Origin: JAAFHB01 sp037133495
GTDB lineage: Bacteria; Bacteroidota; Bacteroidia; Bacteroidales; Prolixibacteraceae
NCBI GenBank assembly: GCA_037133495.1
Contig: JBAXOA010000002.1
Location: 1-64,000 of the forward strand
Direction: 5' to 3'
DNA: 64,000 nt
Shown here in pieces: positions 1-8,751 of the stretch; position 1 is the stretch's first letter; each line of letters begins with the position of its first letter. The notes under the pieces are model-generated. The model searched no databases. It was not told the DNA's origin and worked only from the letters and a program-made list of their open reading frames with translations. The position numbers and the translations under genes were made by a program.

Positions 1-1641
1 CTCATAATAAAGACAATTTAATCCGGTAACCTCGTCACGCTGATCCATCGGGTAAGTATCCGGGTGATCAAGTACAATCCAACCCGGAATTTTCGCCAAC
101 AGTCCATGCTCTTTTCCAATGTATTGGTCGAAATGAGCCATAAGTTTTTTTAGATTCGGATAAACCTGTCTGATGAGATCTGCTTTCCCAAAATACCGAT
201 AATATTCGCTTAGCATGATCACCCATTCAAATTCATAATCAGCAACATAAGCTGACGTTCCTTCGCCTAAAAGCCAATCGGTTGGATATCGCGAACGGAT
301 AGAACCATCGGTCTGCCAGCGTTGCGACCATGCCCCGGACAGAATATTATAACGAATCAGCAATTCGGAACTCATCCCAAAAGGATAAAAGGCATATTTT
401 TGAAGATAACGGGTGTCGCCTGCAATATATTGCGTTTGTTCACGCCAGGGGGTGTCCATATAAGTATCCTGTCCGCAAAGAAGGATTGTCTGGTTTCCAA
501 CTTCCCAGATTCTGTTCAGCTGTGGATCCGAACATTCGAAACTTCCCTCGCGTGTAAAATCCGTGTGACGATTGATAGCTGAAATATTTTTAATGATTAC
601 ACTGTCTTTCTGTGAAAGGCTCAGGTAGCGGAATCCGCGCCAGGTCAGCGGGCTCCACGTCTGGAAACCTTTTTTGCTCGTGTAATAATCTGTATAGTTG
701 ACTCTTTTCGTGTAAAGTACAGAACTGTCTGGTAACAACCGCTCTCCGGTACCCATTTCGAGTGTGATGCCGCCATGACTGGAAAACAGATCGAGAACAG
801 GTATTCCTGCGATCTCTTTTCCGAAATCGTAAACTACTTTATCTCCAGCGAACCAATGATTAACGGGATAGACCTGTTCGCGGAAAAGCGGACGACGATT
901 GACTGCAACAATATTATTCCAGGGAGCCAAAGGTGGCACTCCAAGTACTGTGGCCTGCAGCCATTTTGAGTCGTCGAAACCACTCTCTTTCCATTTCTCC
1001 GGCATCCGGCGGGCATCAAATTTTTCGATAAAGCCAATCAGGTTGGACGTGAGGGTGCGCGTGGCAGTATTGTTATCCCACGCTGTGGCTTTGGATACCA
1101 GCCATGAATTGTCGGTGGTTATTTTTAGGATGTTGTTTTTGGCATGGGTCAGAGTGGCCTCGAAAAAAAAACCGCCGCGTCCGTTAAGCCGGTGGTGCAT
1201 TCCGGTACCAAAATTATAAACTACAGCCGCAATGGTATTTTTTCCTTTCCGGAAATAACCTGTAAGATCGAATTTTTCGTAAACCTGAAATTCGGGGTCG
1301 CAGTTCATCGGACAGCGATCGACCAATTTCCCGTTAATATAAACATCGGCATAAGCGAAGGCTGAGATAAAAGCTTTCGCTTCGTTTGGAATTTGCTGTA
1401 AATCAATTGTTTTCCTGACTAAGAGATAGTAATTGCGTGGGTTTTCAGTTCCCGAATCCAATATCCAGCTAGCTTCCGGTTTTTCATTATCCAGCAATTG
1501 CGAAGGGGGAGCAATGGTACGTTCAATATCTTTTGTACTCATGATTTGAGCATTGGCTGATCCGGATAATAATAGATAGCAACCATACAAAACCAACAGG
1601 TTGAAAAGGCGTAAGTTGCAGTAAATTAGTTTGTTGTTCAT
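1..1641 (-). CDS. GH78-type alpha-L-rhamnosidase, 3' end beyond window
   Basis: 547 codons are visible, from an ATG at 1641 to the left edge with no stop, so the protein is C-terminally cut. Residues 1 to about 26 form a signal peptide ending in SGSANAQ. A beta-sandwich N-terminal half follows, with the typical FISAFAYADVYINGKLVD stretch. Near residue 395 is MDTPWREQTQYIAGDTR, the hallmark of GH78 enzymes at the entry to the (alpha/alpha)6 barrel. Family knowledge: GH78 enzymes release terminal alpha-L-rhamnose by inversion, here in the periplasm or at the surface. It lies 82 bases behind the ceramidase-like gene and is probably the last visible member of that minus-strand operon. GH106 in PUL 1 has the same expected specificity. 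The family call is firm; the exact linkage is not readable. Confidence 0.85.
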   Translation of the reverse strand, partial: MNNKLIYCNLRLFNLLVLYGCYLLLSGSANAQIMSTKDIERTIAPPSQLLDNEKPEASWILDSGTENPRNYYLLVRKTIDLQQIPNEAKAFISAFAYADVYINGKLVDRCPMNCDPEFQVYEKFDLTGYFRKGKNTIAAVVYNFGTGMHHRLNGRGGFFFEATLTHAKNNILKITTDNSWLVSKATAWDNNTATRTLTSNLIGFIEKFDARRMPEKWKESGFDDSKWLQATVLGVPPLAPWNNIVAVNRRPLFREQVYPVNHWFAGDKVVYDFGKEIAGIPVLDLFSSHGGITLEMGTGERLLPDSSVLYTKRVNYTDYYTSKKGFQTWSPLTWRGFRYLSLSQKDSVIIKNISAINRHTDFTREGSFECSDPQLNRIWEVGNQTILLCGQDTYMDTPWREQTQYIAGDTRYLQKYAFYPFGMSSELLIRYNILSGAWSQRWQTDGSIRSRYPTDWLLGEGTSAYVADYEFEWVIMLSEYYRYFGKADLIRQVYPNLKKLMAHFDQYIGKEHGLLAKIPGWIVLDHPDTYPMDQRDEVTGLNCLYYE

Positions 1642-1723
1642 GGTAGTCGGGATATTAATGGTGGTCAATAGTAATGATCAATGATTAAAATATTTAAAAT
1701 GAATATTGTTAATTGAAAATTAC

Positions 1724-3016
1724 TTACTTCGCCGGAGCGGGACTTTCGTTGACCAGTTTTATCGCTTCTTCCTCAAAAATAGTCCCCGTCATTTCGCCAA
1801 GTGAGGTGCGGCTGATGTAATTATACCGTTCGAACCCGCCAAAATCTTCCTTGGTCAGCATGTACCCAAAGGCATCGTTGGTAAGGCCGAAAAGAAACGG
1901 CTGATCGCTTTTCATTTTCCGCTTTACATAGAAACCAATATTGGGTAATGCTTCTCCGGGTATGGTGATCACCTGTGCTTTACCAATATTTAAAAGGTTA
2001 AGCCGTGTAGATACCGTAGTGAAATCCGTTATTTTGTTTTCTCCTGATGCCAAAGGCGAGTGTTTGATTACATAGCGCATTGTCTCCGAATCAATCGGAA
2101 AACGGATTGTTTTTGAAGCACAATAAATCTCAGGATTTTCCTGCAGCGGAGCTGGCTCAACAATGCGTAAAGCCTCATCAGCCAGTAGATTGCCAATCCG
2201 GATACATTCGTTCCAGTCGTTGGCCTCTTTCCCGTTTCCAATCCGGGTATCAGCAGTAACCATTCCTCCTTGAGCGCTATTCATGAAAATGGCCATTCCT
2301 CCTGCTTTTAGCTCAATCCGATCATATAACGGGCCGCATAAATCGGGACTGATTAGTTTCCTATCAGTGCCTAGAATCTCAGGGTGAATGGCATAATTCA
2401 CAAGTGTTACAATCGGTTTCCCCTTGTTTTTACCTGAAACCGCGATTGCCTGAATCACTCCGCAACGTGGATCGTATAATTTATCGGCATAATAGTTATA
2501 AGCAATTTTCCCTTTCGCTTCGCCAACTGCAGTACGGAGCGAAGCCGGTTCTAGTTTTGCAACCGCTTCATTCACAGCATCTGCTATCTGAATGACACAC
2601 CAGTCGAGGTATTTCAGATCGGCCCCGGTGTTGCCTTTTTCGTCTGTAAAACCATAGGCATCAGGACAACTATGGGCATGTGTAGCGCCTATCAATACAT
2701 TTTCGGGAGCAATTCCTTTGATTAATTTTCGGGAACGGTCACCCAGGTATGCGGGCCATCCCAGATTATCGACACTGACAATTGCGATTCGGGTACTACC
2801 TTTTTCCAAGACAAAAGCACGGACCGTAAGGTCTCCTTTTTTTCCTGTCGGAATCTCAGGAGTTCCCAATCCACCTGAAATTGGAATCAGATTTTCTGGA
2901 GTGACCTTTCTGAAAGCAGCGCCGGCTTTGAAAATTTGGGCATGAAGGTTCACCCCGAAGATGACCACGAAAAATATCAAAGCTAAAATTCTAATTTTCA
3001 TAATTACGATTTTCAT
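1724..3016 (-). CDS. Secreted neutral/alkaline ceramidase-like protein (copy A)
   Basis: 430 residues with a signal peptide ending near HAQ at residue 27. An internal ATG five codons in (3001) is an equally good start. Family marks of the neutral ceramidase N-terminal domain are GATHAHS near residue 110 (zinc ligands), VNYAIHPEI (a further zinc-ligand histidine) and LTNDAFGYM near the C-terminus. The classical enzymes cleave the N-acyl bond of ceramide and run to roughly 650-760 residues with a C-terminal Ig-like domain, which is absent here. The canonical serine loop reads NSAQGGMV, so lipid amidase activity is not assured. It starts 13 bases after the PHP gene, so the two are probably co-transcribed. 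A hydrolase of a different amide or ester is possible. Confidence 0.82.
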   Translation of the reverse strand: MKIVIMKIRILALIFFVVIFGVNLHAQIFKAGAAFRKVTPENLIPISGGLGTPEIPTGKKGDLTVRAFVLEKGSTRIAIVSVDNLGWPAYLGDRSRKLIKGIAPENVLIGATHAHSCPDAYGFTDEKGNTGADLKYLDWCVIQIADAVNEAVAKLEPASLRTAVGEAKGKIAYNYYADKLYDPRCGVIQAIAVSGKNKGKPIVTLVNYAIHPEILGTDRKLISPDLCGPLYDRIELKAGGMAIFMNSAQGGMVTADTRIGNGKEANDWNECIRIGNLLADEALRIVEPAPLQENPEIYCASKTIRFPIDSETMRYVIKHSPLASGENKITDFTTVSTRLNLLNIGKAQVITIPGEALPNIGFYVKRKMKSDQPFLFGLTNDAFGYMLTKEDFGGFERYNYISRTSLGEMTGTIFEEEAIKLVNESPAPAK

Positions 3017-3029
3017 TAACTAAAAGATA

Positions 3030-4331
3030 CTAATATATATAGATCGGATTTGAATATAGCCATGGGATTAATTTCCCATTCAGCTTAATGTGTATCTCGA
3101 TCCGATAAGCCCCTTTTTCGATCGGCTCTGACCAGGTGTACCGGAAATTTTCACTATCTGAAATATTAACCGTTTTGCCGTCGTGAATTAGTCTGAACTG
3201 ACCGGGAAGGGGTGAAACAGCGTTCAAAGTTTTCACTTGATCTATTTTTATCGAATCACCGAGGATTGCATTAATGCTATCGGTTTTATTTTTAGAATAA
3301 TACAAAAATCCTTTCGCATCACCCAGACTCTTAAAGGCCGTATAAAGATGCCCTTTTTTCAGGTTCTTAGCAATTGATGGTACCGATAAAGTATCAGCAA
3401 GCACATAATTGGTGATATAATTAAATCCATCCATATAGGTATCTACCATAAATTTAAAGACCCAGCCACTTTTGTCGGGTGGCGAAAAAATCCATTTGTT
3501 CCAGAATTTCACCTCCATCGTGTCAATAACATGAGCGTTTGGACCAAACCATTGAATTCTTCCATCTTTCAAATATCTTGCCCTGAAGTTCTGATTTTCA
3601 TGAGTATCTACAGCCGAAAATCCCACAATCTTTCTTTTCATATTCAGGGAATCCCATCTTGCAAGAATAGTTGTTTGCTCGTCGAACATCTCCCTTAACG
3701 CCCATGGACGGAACTTATTCCCGTTCACAATAAAATTTATAATCAGCGGAGGTAACGACTCATCTTTTGTGTCTGTATGGAAATTGTAGATCTCCATGCC
3801 TTGATAATCAGGATTTCCCCAATTGTGCGGCTCTTCAGTATGAGCGTAAAAGATGATTCCCCCTCTCGAAACGATATTTTTTGCGATCGTATCTTTGTTT
3901 ACTTTCCAGTTGATAATGGTTGAATCGAGCGGCCATGTATCAAATCCCTGCTTTTCACTTCCCGACTCTATCAAAACGCCGTCATATGATCCGTGAACTC
4001 CCTTTGGAATGGTATCGATATCGCCACGGGGGTGGTCGGTCAGAAATATAAAGTCGATACCATCCGTCTTGGCCGCAGGGATAATCTCATTTAAAGTTCC
4101 CTTGCTGTCGTGAGATAAGTAGCTGTGCACATGAAGCACTCCGCGATAAGTATTTAGATTAGTGAGTAAGGGCGACTCTTTACGGAGTTGTTGAAAAGTA
4201 TTTACCTGTTTGCTAAAGTCGGGGTAGGTTATCAGGTAATGCCATAATGCCGGAGTAAAAAGTGCTAATAGTAAGAGCATTGCCATCCCGAAAACCGAAA
4301 GGAGCAGGTATTTTAATATTTTTTTTATCAT
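3030..4331 (-). CDS. Membrane-anchored PHP-superfamily metal-dependent phosphoesterase-like protein
   Basis: 433 residues. Residues 7-30 form one hydrophobic segment that is probably an uncleaved anchor. The PHP signature follows: VLHVHSYLSHDS near residue 66 and FIFLTDHPRGD near residue 95, then YAHTEE and a later VDTHEN, giving the set of His/Asp metal ligands expected of the fold. Family knowledge: PHP proteins hydrolyse phosphate esters using two or three metal ions. The substrate cannot be read. It sits between two ceramidase-like genes with gaps of 20 and 13 bases, which suggests a shared task on a lipid- or phosphate-bearing glycoconjugate; that is inference. The C-terminal 100 residues look like a beta-sandwich with no motif I recognise. 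Confidence 0.75.
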   Translation of the reverse strand: MIKKILKYLLLSVFGMAMLLLLALFTPALWHYLITYPDFSKQVNTFQQLRKESPLLTNLNTYRGVLHVHSYLSHDSKGTLNEIIPAAKTDGIDFIFLTDHPRGDIDTIPKGVHGSYDGVLIESGSEKQGFDTWPLDSTIINWKVNKDTIAKNIVSRGGIIFYAHTEEPHNWGNPDYQGMEIYNFHTDTKDESLPPLIINFIVNGNKFRPWALREMFDEQTTILARWDSLNMKRKIVGFSAVDTHENQNFRARYLKDGRIQWFGPNAHVIDTMEVKFWNKWIFSPPDKSGWVFKFMVDTYMDGFNYITNYVLADTLSVPSIAKNLKKGHLYTAFKSLGDAKGFLYYSKNKTDSINAILGDSIKIDQVKTLNAVSPLPGQFRLIHDGKTVNISDSENFRYTWSEPIEKGAYRIEIHIKLNGKLIPWLYSNPIYIY

Positions 4332-4351
4332 CGAAAAGAGGATTGATATTT

Positions 4352-5740
4352 TTAGTTTTTTATAATAATATCAGTCATCCGATGAATGAGATCCACGGTA
4401 TATTCTCCCATATTTGGACCAAACCAACCCATCAGTTTCGATTCATATTCATCGAGGTAAAAATATCGTCCCGGAATGATATACCCCACATAGCTGCCGT
4501 TAAAACTTGAAACATTGGCACTGAATCCTTTTGCCGCAAGAGCATTCTTGATCTGGAGGGCATATTCGCCGCTAAAATCACAAGGCGCTGTAATCCAGAT
4601 CAGATTGCCGATCCTTAGCGCCTGAATATAAACATTTTCAGGTAACGGCATCAGTTTTTTGCTGAGATAAGAGGTGAGATTTATCCTGGTTGTTAACCGG
4701 ATATGGTACTCAGGTAAAAACATTTTTAACGAGATAGCCGAGAGGACGGTTTTATTGTTCAAAACTAATCCGCTAAGGTGGGCATTCAGACTATCAGCAA
4801 GTGATTCACCGATTAATTTTGGTTTGTCGAATCCTTGGCCTTCTCCGGAAGGGCTCTGACTACCCATCGAACCACCGCAAAACAAGGCCAAATCTGCAGA
4901 TGATTGTTCCATTTTGCGTTCCCAGTAGCCGGGATAGTCGGCGCTAACCTCCATATTGCCGGATCCCATAGTTGTTGAATGAGCCCCGAACGAGCCAATT
5001 ATTGCTTTTTTACGTCCGGTTTGTTCAACAGAAATAAAGCTGAAATCATCATTTTTGGTGCCTGATTCACCGATCAGACGATTTCGGGTGTAGTTCTTTG
5101 CATTAAAACTACCGGATCCTATCCGTGCAGGATGAAGATCGGCAATGGCAGTCGTCACCGCCTTTGAAATTTGAATAACGATCCACCGGGTTATGTTTTT
5201 ATTTTCCAAGCCGGAAAATTGTTCGCCGATAAATCCGGGTCCCCAGCCGCCAAGACTTGAATGAGTGTGAGTTGCAGAGAAAAAAAGTTGTGAGCGATGG
5301 ATTCCTTTTTGAGCCAGGATCCCGGTTACGGAATCGATAATATTGGGAGGCATGATGAGTAAATCAGCGCCTACGATCACCACCGTCCGGTGATTTTCTT
5401 TTAACGCGACCGCCTTAACAAAAACACTGTCGTGAATTCCTGTAGCCGCTTTACCTTTGCGTGCACCAAATCCGGCAAGCGGAAGTTCCTTAAATTTCCC
5501 TTCCAGATAATTATCTTCTGGACTATTGAGCGAAGGAGTGATACTTACTCTTGCAAATCCTGCCCAAACCGAATCATTATCAAAAATTTGATTCGCCTTA
5601 ATGCTGTCGATCCGGGCTATGGTTTTTTTGAAATAATCTCCCTGAAAGTAAGCAGTACTATCTACCGACGAGGTACTGAAGAAAAAAATCAGAAAAAACG
5701 TCGCGAGGATCCCTCCCAGAATGATACCAAATCGTTTCAT
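4352..5740 (-). CDS. Neutral/alkaline ceramidase-like protein (copy B), first gene of operon
   Basis: 462 residues with an N-terminal hydrophobic segment (residues 6-24) lacking a clear cleavage site, so it may be membrane anchored. SATHTHSSLGG near residue 157 and SFGAHSTTMG near residue 250 match the zinc-binding stretches of neutral ceramidase. FNGSYVGYIIPGRYF near the C-terminus matches the tyrosine ligand region. The serine region reads GGSMGSQSPSG, closer to the canonical serine loop than in copy A. Like copy A it lacks the C-terminal Ig-like domain. The two copies are clearly diverged, which argues for different substrates rather than recent duplication. A TATATTTG box lies about 55 bases upstream on the minus strand. 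Confidence 0.82.
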   Translation of the reverse strand: MKRFGIILGGILATFFLIFFFSTSSVDSTAYFQGDYFKKTIARIDSIKANQIFDNDSVWAGFARVSITPSLNSPEDNYLEGKFKELPLAGFGARKGKAATGIHDSVFVKAVALKENHRTVVIVGADLLIMPPNIIDSVTGILAQKGIHRSQLFFSATHTHSSLGGWGPGFIGEQFSGLENKNITRWIVIQISKAVTTAIADLHPARIGSGSFNAKNYTRNRLIGESGTKNDDFSFISVEQTGRKKAIIGSFGAHSTTMGSGNMEVSADYPGYWERKMEQSSADLALFCGGSMGSQSPSGEGQGFDKPKLIGESLADSLNAHLSGLVLNNKTVLSAISLKMFLPEYHIRLTTRINLTSYLSKKLMPLPENVYIQALRIGNLIWITAPCDFSGEYALQIKNALAAKGFSANVSSFNGSYVGYIIPGRYFYLDEYESKLMGWFGPNMGEYTVDLIHRMTDIIIKN

Positions 5741-5795
5741 AAATGTTGTTTAAAGCATTTTTTTCATAATGATGTCAATAATACAATAGATAGCC

Positions 5796-5803
5796 CAAAT
5801 ATA
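5796..5803 (-). promoter_or_regulatory. Bacteroidota -7 box for the ceramidase/PHP operon
   Basis: On the minus strand this reads TATATTTG, a full match to the TAnnTTTG -7 consensus of Bacteroidota. Transcription would start near 5790, leaving a leader of about 50 bases before the ATG at 5740. I saw no convincing -33 TTG at the usual distance, so confidence is moderate. Confidence 0.45.
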
Positions 5804-6006
5804 CAGATAGTATTTTATTCATTATCCATTAAAATTAAACCTTGCCACGGTTTAATTTATTCGGTTTTAAAACCTTATAAGTAATTGGAAAGATTTATGT
5901 CGCATTTTTGACTTTCATTTTTATTTGAAAATGATCTCTGATTCTTTCATTGCAAATTTAGTCGATTTGTCTGTGAATCTCGTCTACTGAGGTTTTGGTA
6001 AATCAA

Positions 6007-6025
6007 TCAATTCAGTTTTGCAATC
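6007..6025 (+). repeat. 19-bp direct repeat, left arm around ATPase 1
   Basis: TCAATTCAGTTTTGCAATC occurs here and again at 7738-7756 without a mismatch. The pair encloses the lone DUF4143 ATPase gene and its promoter, about 1.7 kb in total. Confidence 0.8.
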
Positions 6026-6088
6026 AGGTTGGTGCGGTTTATTTGTGAGTTATGACATCCAGTAGTTGATAATATTTATGAATTGAAG

Positions 6089-6136
6089 TTTATACTTAAT
6101 AAAAATAGTATATTTGCGCTGTTTGAAAAGTATAAA
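6089..6136 (+). promoter_or_regulatory. Promoter of ATPase 1 inside a 9-bp inverted repeat
   Basis: TATATTTG at 6109-6116 is a full TAnnTTTG match, giving a start near 6123 and a leader of about 16 bases before the ATG at 6139. It is framed by perfect arms TTTATACTT (6089-6097) and AAGTATAAA (6128-6136), so the dyad axis falls on the -7 box. This geometry fits an operator that blocks the polymerase, perhaps by autoregulation; that role is inferred. Confidence 0.5.
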
Positions 6137-6138
6137 TC

Positions 6139-7347
6139 ATGGAATTGTTAAAGCGGCTCCATTATAGCAATCGCATCAGGTCTTTTGTTGGGAAAGGAAT
6201 CATTAAAGTGCTTACTGGTCAGCGACGAGTCGGGAAAAGCTATATCCTATTGCAGCTGATGCAGGAAATTAAGAACGATAAGCCGGACGCCAATATTATT
6301 TACATCAATAAGGAGCAAGAGGAATTCCGTTTTATCAGGGGTGAAGAGGAGTTATTTGCCTACCTTAAAGATAAAATTGAATTTGGAAAAGAGAATTACC
6401 TTTTTATCGATGAGATTCAGGATATCAATGGTTTTGAGCATGTTTTAAGGAGCTTGCAGTCGGCTGACAGTTGTGATATATTCTGTACCGGGAGTAACGC
6501 AAAAATGCTGTCGAGCGAATTGTCAACTTATCTTTCAGGACGTTATATTGAATTTCGGATTCATAGCTTAAGTTACACCGAATTCTTGTATTTCCATTCG
6601 CTGCCTGATGAGGATAATTCTTTAAAGCTATTTCTTACCTATGGCGGACTGCCCTATTTGTCGCGTCTGGCGCTCAATGATGAAATGGCATTTGAATACC
6701 TGAAGAATGTCTATTCAACCATTCTGCTCAAGGATGTTGTGAGTCGCGAAGGGATTCGAAATGTTGATTTTTTGGAGACTCTTGTCGATTATCTGTCGGA
6801 TAACGTAGGTAGCCTGTTTTCGGCAACTAATATTCATAAGTTTCTGAAATCTCAACGTATTGATATTTCGACCAGCGTTATTATCAATTATCTCAAAGCA
6901 TTAAGCAACGCTTATATTATCAATAAAACAAGACGGTTGGATGTTCATGGTTTGAAAAAGTTTGAGGTTGGAGATAAATATTACTTCGAAGATTTGGGAC
7001 TTCGGAACTGCATGCAACGGCTTGATTTTGGAAGAGACATTCACAAATTGATGGAAAATGCTGTCTGTCAGCATCTGCGGATATCAGGTTACGAGGTATA
7101 TGTGGGAAAACTGAATAACCTTGAGATTGATTTTGTTGGAATTAAAGATGGACTTAAAGTTTATGTGCAGGTTGCTTATCTGATTACTGATGAAAAAACG
7201 CACGAACGGGAATTTGGCAATCTTTTGAAAATTGATAATAACTTCCCTAAATATGTTGTTACCATGGACACATTTAACATTGTCAGTAACTATAAAGGGA
7301 TACATCACCTTCATTTACGGGAATTTTTAAAAATGGAGAAACTCTAA
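6139..7347 (+). CDS. AAA+ ATPase with DUF4143 domain (ATPase 1)
   Basis: 402 residues, no signal peptide, cytoplasmic. Walker A GQRRVGKS lies at residues 27-34 and Walker B LFIDEIQD near residue 93. A sensor-like FCTGSNAKML follows, then a helical linker and the C-terminal DUF4143 domain with a PD-(D/E)XK-like fold mark EIDFVGIKDGLKVYVQVAY near residue 330. In that stretch the usual E-x-K is V-Q-V, seen in one subgroup of this family, so nuclease activity is doubtful. These proteins are abundant in Bacteroidota genomes and their biological role is not settled. It stands alone, with its own promoter inside an inverted repeat and 19-bp direct repeats on both sides, so it looks like a self-contained inserted unit. 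Confidence 0.85.
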   Translation: MELLKRLHYSNRIRSFVGKGIIKVLTGQRRVGKSYILLQLMQEIKNDKPDANIIYINKEQEEFRFIRGEEELFAYLKDKIEFGKENYLFIDEIQDINGFEHVLRSLQSADSCDIFCTGSNAKMLSSELSTYLSGRYIEFRIHSLSYTEFLYFHSLPDEDNSLKLFLTYGGLPYLSRLALNDEMAFEYLKNVYSTILLKDVVSREGIRNVDFLETLVDYLSDNVGSLFSATNIHKFLKSQRIDISTSVIINYLKALSNAYIINKTRRLDVHGLKKFEVGDKYYFEDLGLRNCMQRLDFGRDIHKLMENAVCQHLRISGYEVYVGKLNNLEIDFVGIKDGLKVYVQVAYLITDEKTHEREFGNLLKIDNNFPKYVVTMDTFNIVSNYKGIHHLHLREFLKMEKL

Positions 7348-7737
7348 AAGCCAAACTTCAGCGGTTGCCATTATTCCAATAAAACAGCATAATTTTATGC
7401 CTTTGTGTATTATATCATTTTGCTTCAAAAAATCGAAACAAAAAAATGGGTATCCTTTATTTGCAAGGGGTTTGCTAATACAGGAAAACGTATTGATGAA
7501 AAAACTGCCGGGATGATTCCCTCTCTAATGAAAAATCAGCTTAATGCCCGACCTGCCTCTTCTATGTGGTAATCCAAATTCTTTGAGCATTATCTTTTAT
7601 TTGTAAAGAGAAAGAGGAGACAGGCTCTGCCCGGGAGCAACCTGCGAGCAATACTCTTTAAGGTTACGCTGCAAATCAGATGGCTTTCAGGTCTTCCTTT
7701 TTATCTTGCAGAGGCTTTCCTTAATTGCCAGGAAAAC

Positions 7738-7756
7738 TCAATTCAGTTTTGCAATC
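7738..7756 (+). repeat. 19-bp direct repeat, right arm around ATPase 1
   Basis: Exact second copy of the sequence at 6007-6025, in the same orientation. Confidence 0.8.
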
Positions 7757-7798
7757 GCTCAAATTATCAACGCGGCAATATCATATTCTGATTTATAT

Positions 7799-7806
7799 TA
7801 CTTTTG
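7799..7806 (+). promoter_or_regulatory. -7 box of the ECF sigma gene
   Basis: TACTTTTG is a full TAnnTTTG match. A start near 7813 leaves a short leader of about 16 bases before the TTG start codon at 7829. No clear -33 element was seen. Confidence 0.45.
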
Positions 7807-7828
7807 TACCTGAACTAACAAATCGGGA

Positions 7829-8395
7829 TTGAAAGATGTTTTGCTGATAGAAGGACTTCTGCGGAGGGACAAAGGTATTTTCGATTATATTTTCAATTAT
7901 TACTATTCCTCGCTGTGTGCATTTGCCAAGCAATACCTCCATGACCGGGATGCTGTTGAAGATCTGGTGCAGGATTTTTTTGTAGCTGTCTGGTTGGAAG
8001 CTCCGCGTATGAAAATCACTACCTCCTTGAAATCATACCTCTTTGCCGGAGTAAAAAACAGGTGTCTCGATAACGAAAAGCACCGTAAAGTCACCGAAAA
8101 ATACAAAGCGTTTATCCTATTCGCCGCCGAAAATGAAGACAATTCGTTCGATCACTATTTTGCAGAGTCTGAACTTCGGCAGGCCGTTGAAAAGAGCATG
8201 ACAAAATTACCTCCTCGCTGTCGCGAAATCTTTGAATTAAGCCGCCTCAGCGGATTGTCGAATCAGGAAATTTCGGACAAACTGGGAATTTCGAAACGCA
8301 CTGTAGAATTACAAATCAGTAATTCCTTGAAAATTCTCCGAAAAGAGCTGGTTGAATTCCTGCCAATATGGCTGATTGTTTGGTTGATAGGATAA
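7829..8395 (+). CDS. ECF-family RNA polymerase sigma factor
   Basis: 188 residues. The only reasonable start is a TTG at 7829, because an in-frame TGA lies at 7811 and the next Met is about 54 codons in and would delete most of region 2. Region 2 spans about residues 17-80 (AFAKQYLHDRDAVEDLVQDF). Region 4 lies near residues 125-175 with the helix-turn-helix LSNQEISDKLGISKRTVE. This is the Bacteroidota type of ECF factor that works with a FecR anti-sigma factor and an STN-bearing SusC. FecR, SusC and SusD follow downstream, so it probably drives PUL 1. The gap of 356 bases to fecR is unusually long for such pairs and is filled with repeats, so fecR may have its own promoter. Confidence 0.93.
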   Translation: MKDVLLIEGLLRRDKGIFDYIFNYYYSSLCAFAKQYLHDRDAVEDLVQDFFVAVWLEAPRMKITTSLKSYLFAGVKNRCLDNEKHRKVTEKYKAFILFAAENEDNSFDHYFAESELRQAVEKSMTKLPPRCREIFELSRLSGLSNQEISDKLGISKRTVELQISNSLKILRKELVEFLPIWLIVWLIG

Positions 8396-8751
8396 TGGAG
8401 CGGGAATGAAGGGGCGAAAATAAGACGGAGCGAACAGGCGAATGGGCGATGGGGAGAATAGGTGAAGGGGAGAAAATGAGAAAAAGCGATTACAGATACA
8501 AATACCCTGAAGGGGTAAAATCTGAATAACCCCGGGTAAGGAGGTACAGTTTATCCCGATTTTTATCGGGAACGCAACCCGGGGTAGGCAAAGAACTACA
8601 GATAAAGGCGCATCTGCAAAGGTCAATTGAAACAAAACTGACTTTCAACCAAAAATATTTAATTTCCTTATATGTGTGCCAGTGTCTTTTGTCGTCTTAA
8701 TACTGAACAGACCTAATGCGCATGGCATTTTTCCAATAAGAAGTTTAGAAA
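8396..8751. other. Repeat-filled gap between sigma factor and FecR
   Basis: 356 bases. The first 90 are a purine-rich, G/A-biased low-complexity stretch. A nested hairpin repeat follows (8503-8585, listed separately), then about 165 bases with no recognised feature up to fecR. Confidence 0.5.
8503..8585. repeat. Nested hairpin intergenic repeat (REP-like)
   Basis: TACCCTGAAGGGGTA (8503-8517) forms one hairpin. ACCCCGGGT (8529-8537) pairs perfectly with ACCCGGGGT (8577-8585) and encloses a second hairpin CCCGAT/ATCGGG (8555-8570). The element shares CTGAAGGGGT and GCAACCCGG words with the cluster at 42011-42190, so both belong to one dispersed repeat family. Confidence 0.65.

Larger units (their letters stand above)
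5741..6138. other. Divergent intergenic region between ceramidase operon and ATPase
   Basis: 398 bases without a gene. It holds promoter-like boxes for both flanking genes, one arm of an exact 19-bp direct repeat (6007-6025), and an inverted repeat around the ATPase promoter, each listed separately. No further coding remnant was recognised. Confidence 0.6.
7348..7828. other. Intergenic region between ATPase 1 and the ECF sigma gene
   Basis: 481 bases. It holds an open frame from a GTG at 7405 to a stop at 7572 (55 codons) that resembles no family I know and may be non-coding. It also holds a weak hairpin (GCATAA/TTATGC, 7387-7400) just behind the ATPase, the right 19-bp direct repeat, and the sigma-factor promoter. 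Nothing else was recognised. Confidence 0.45.
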
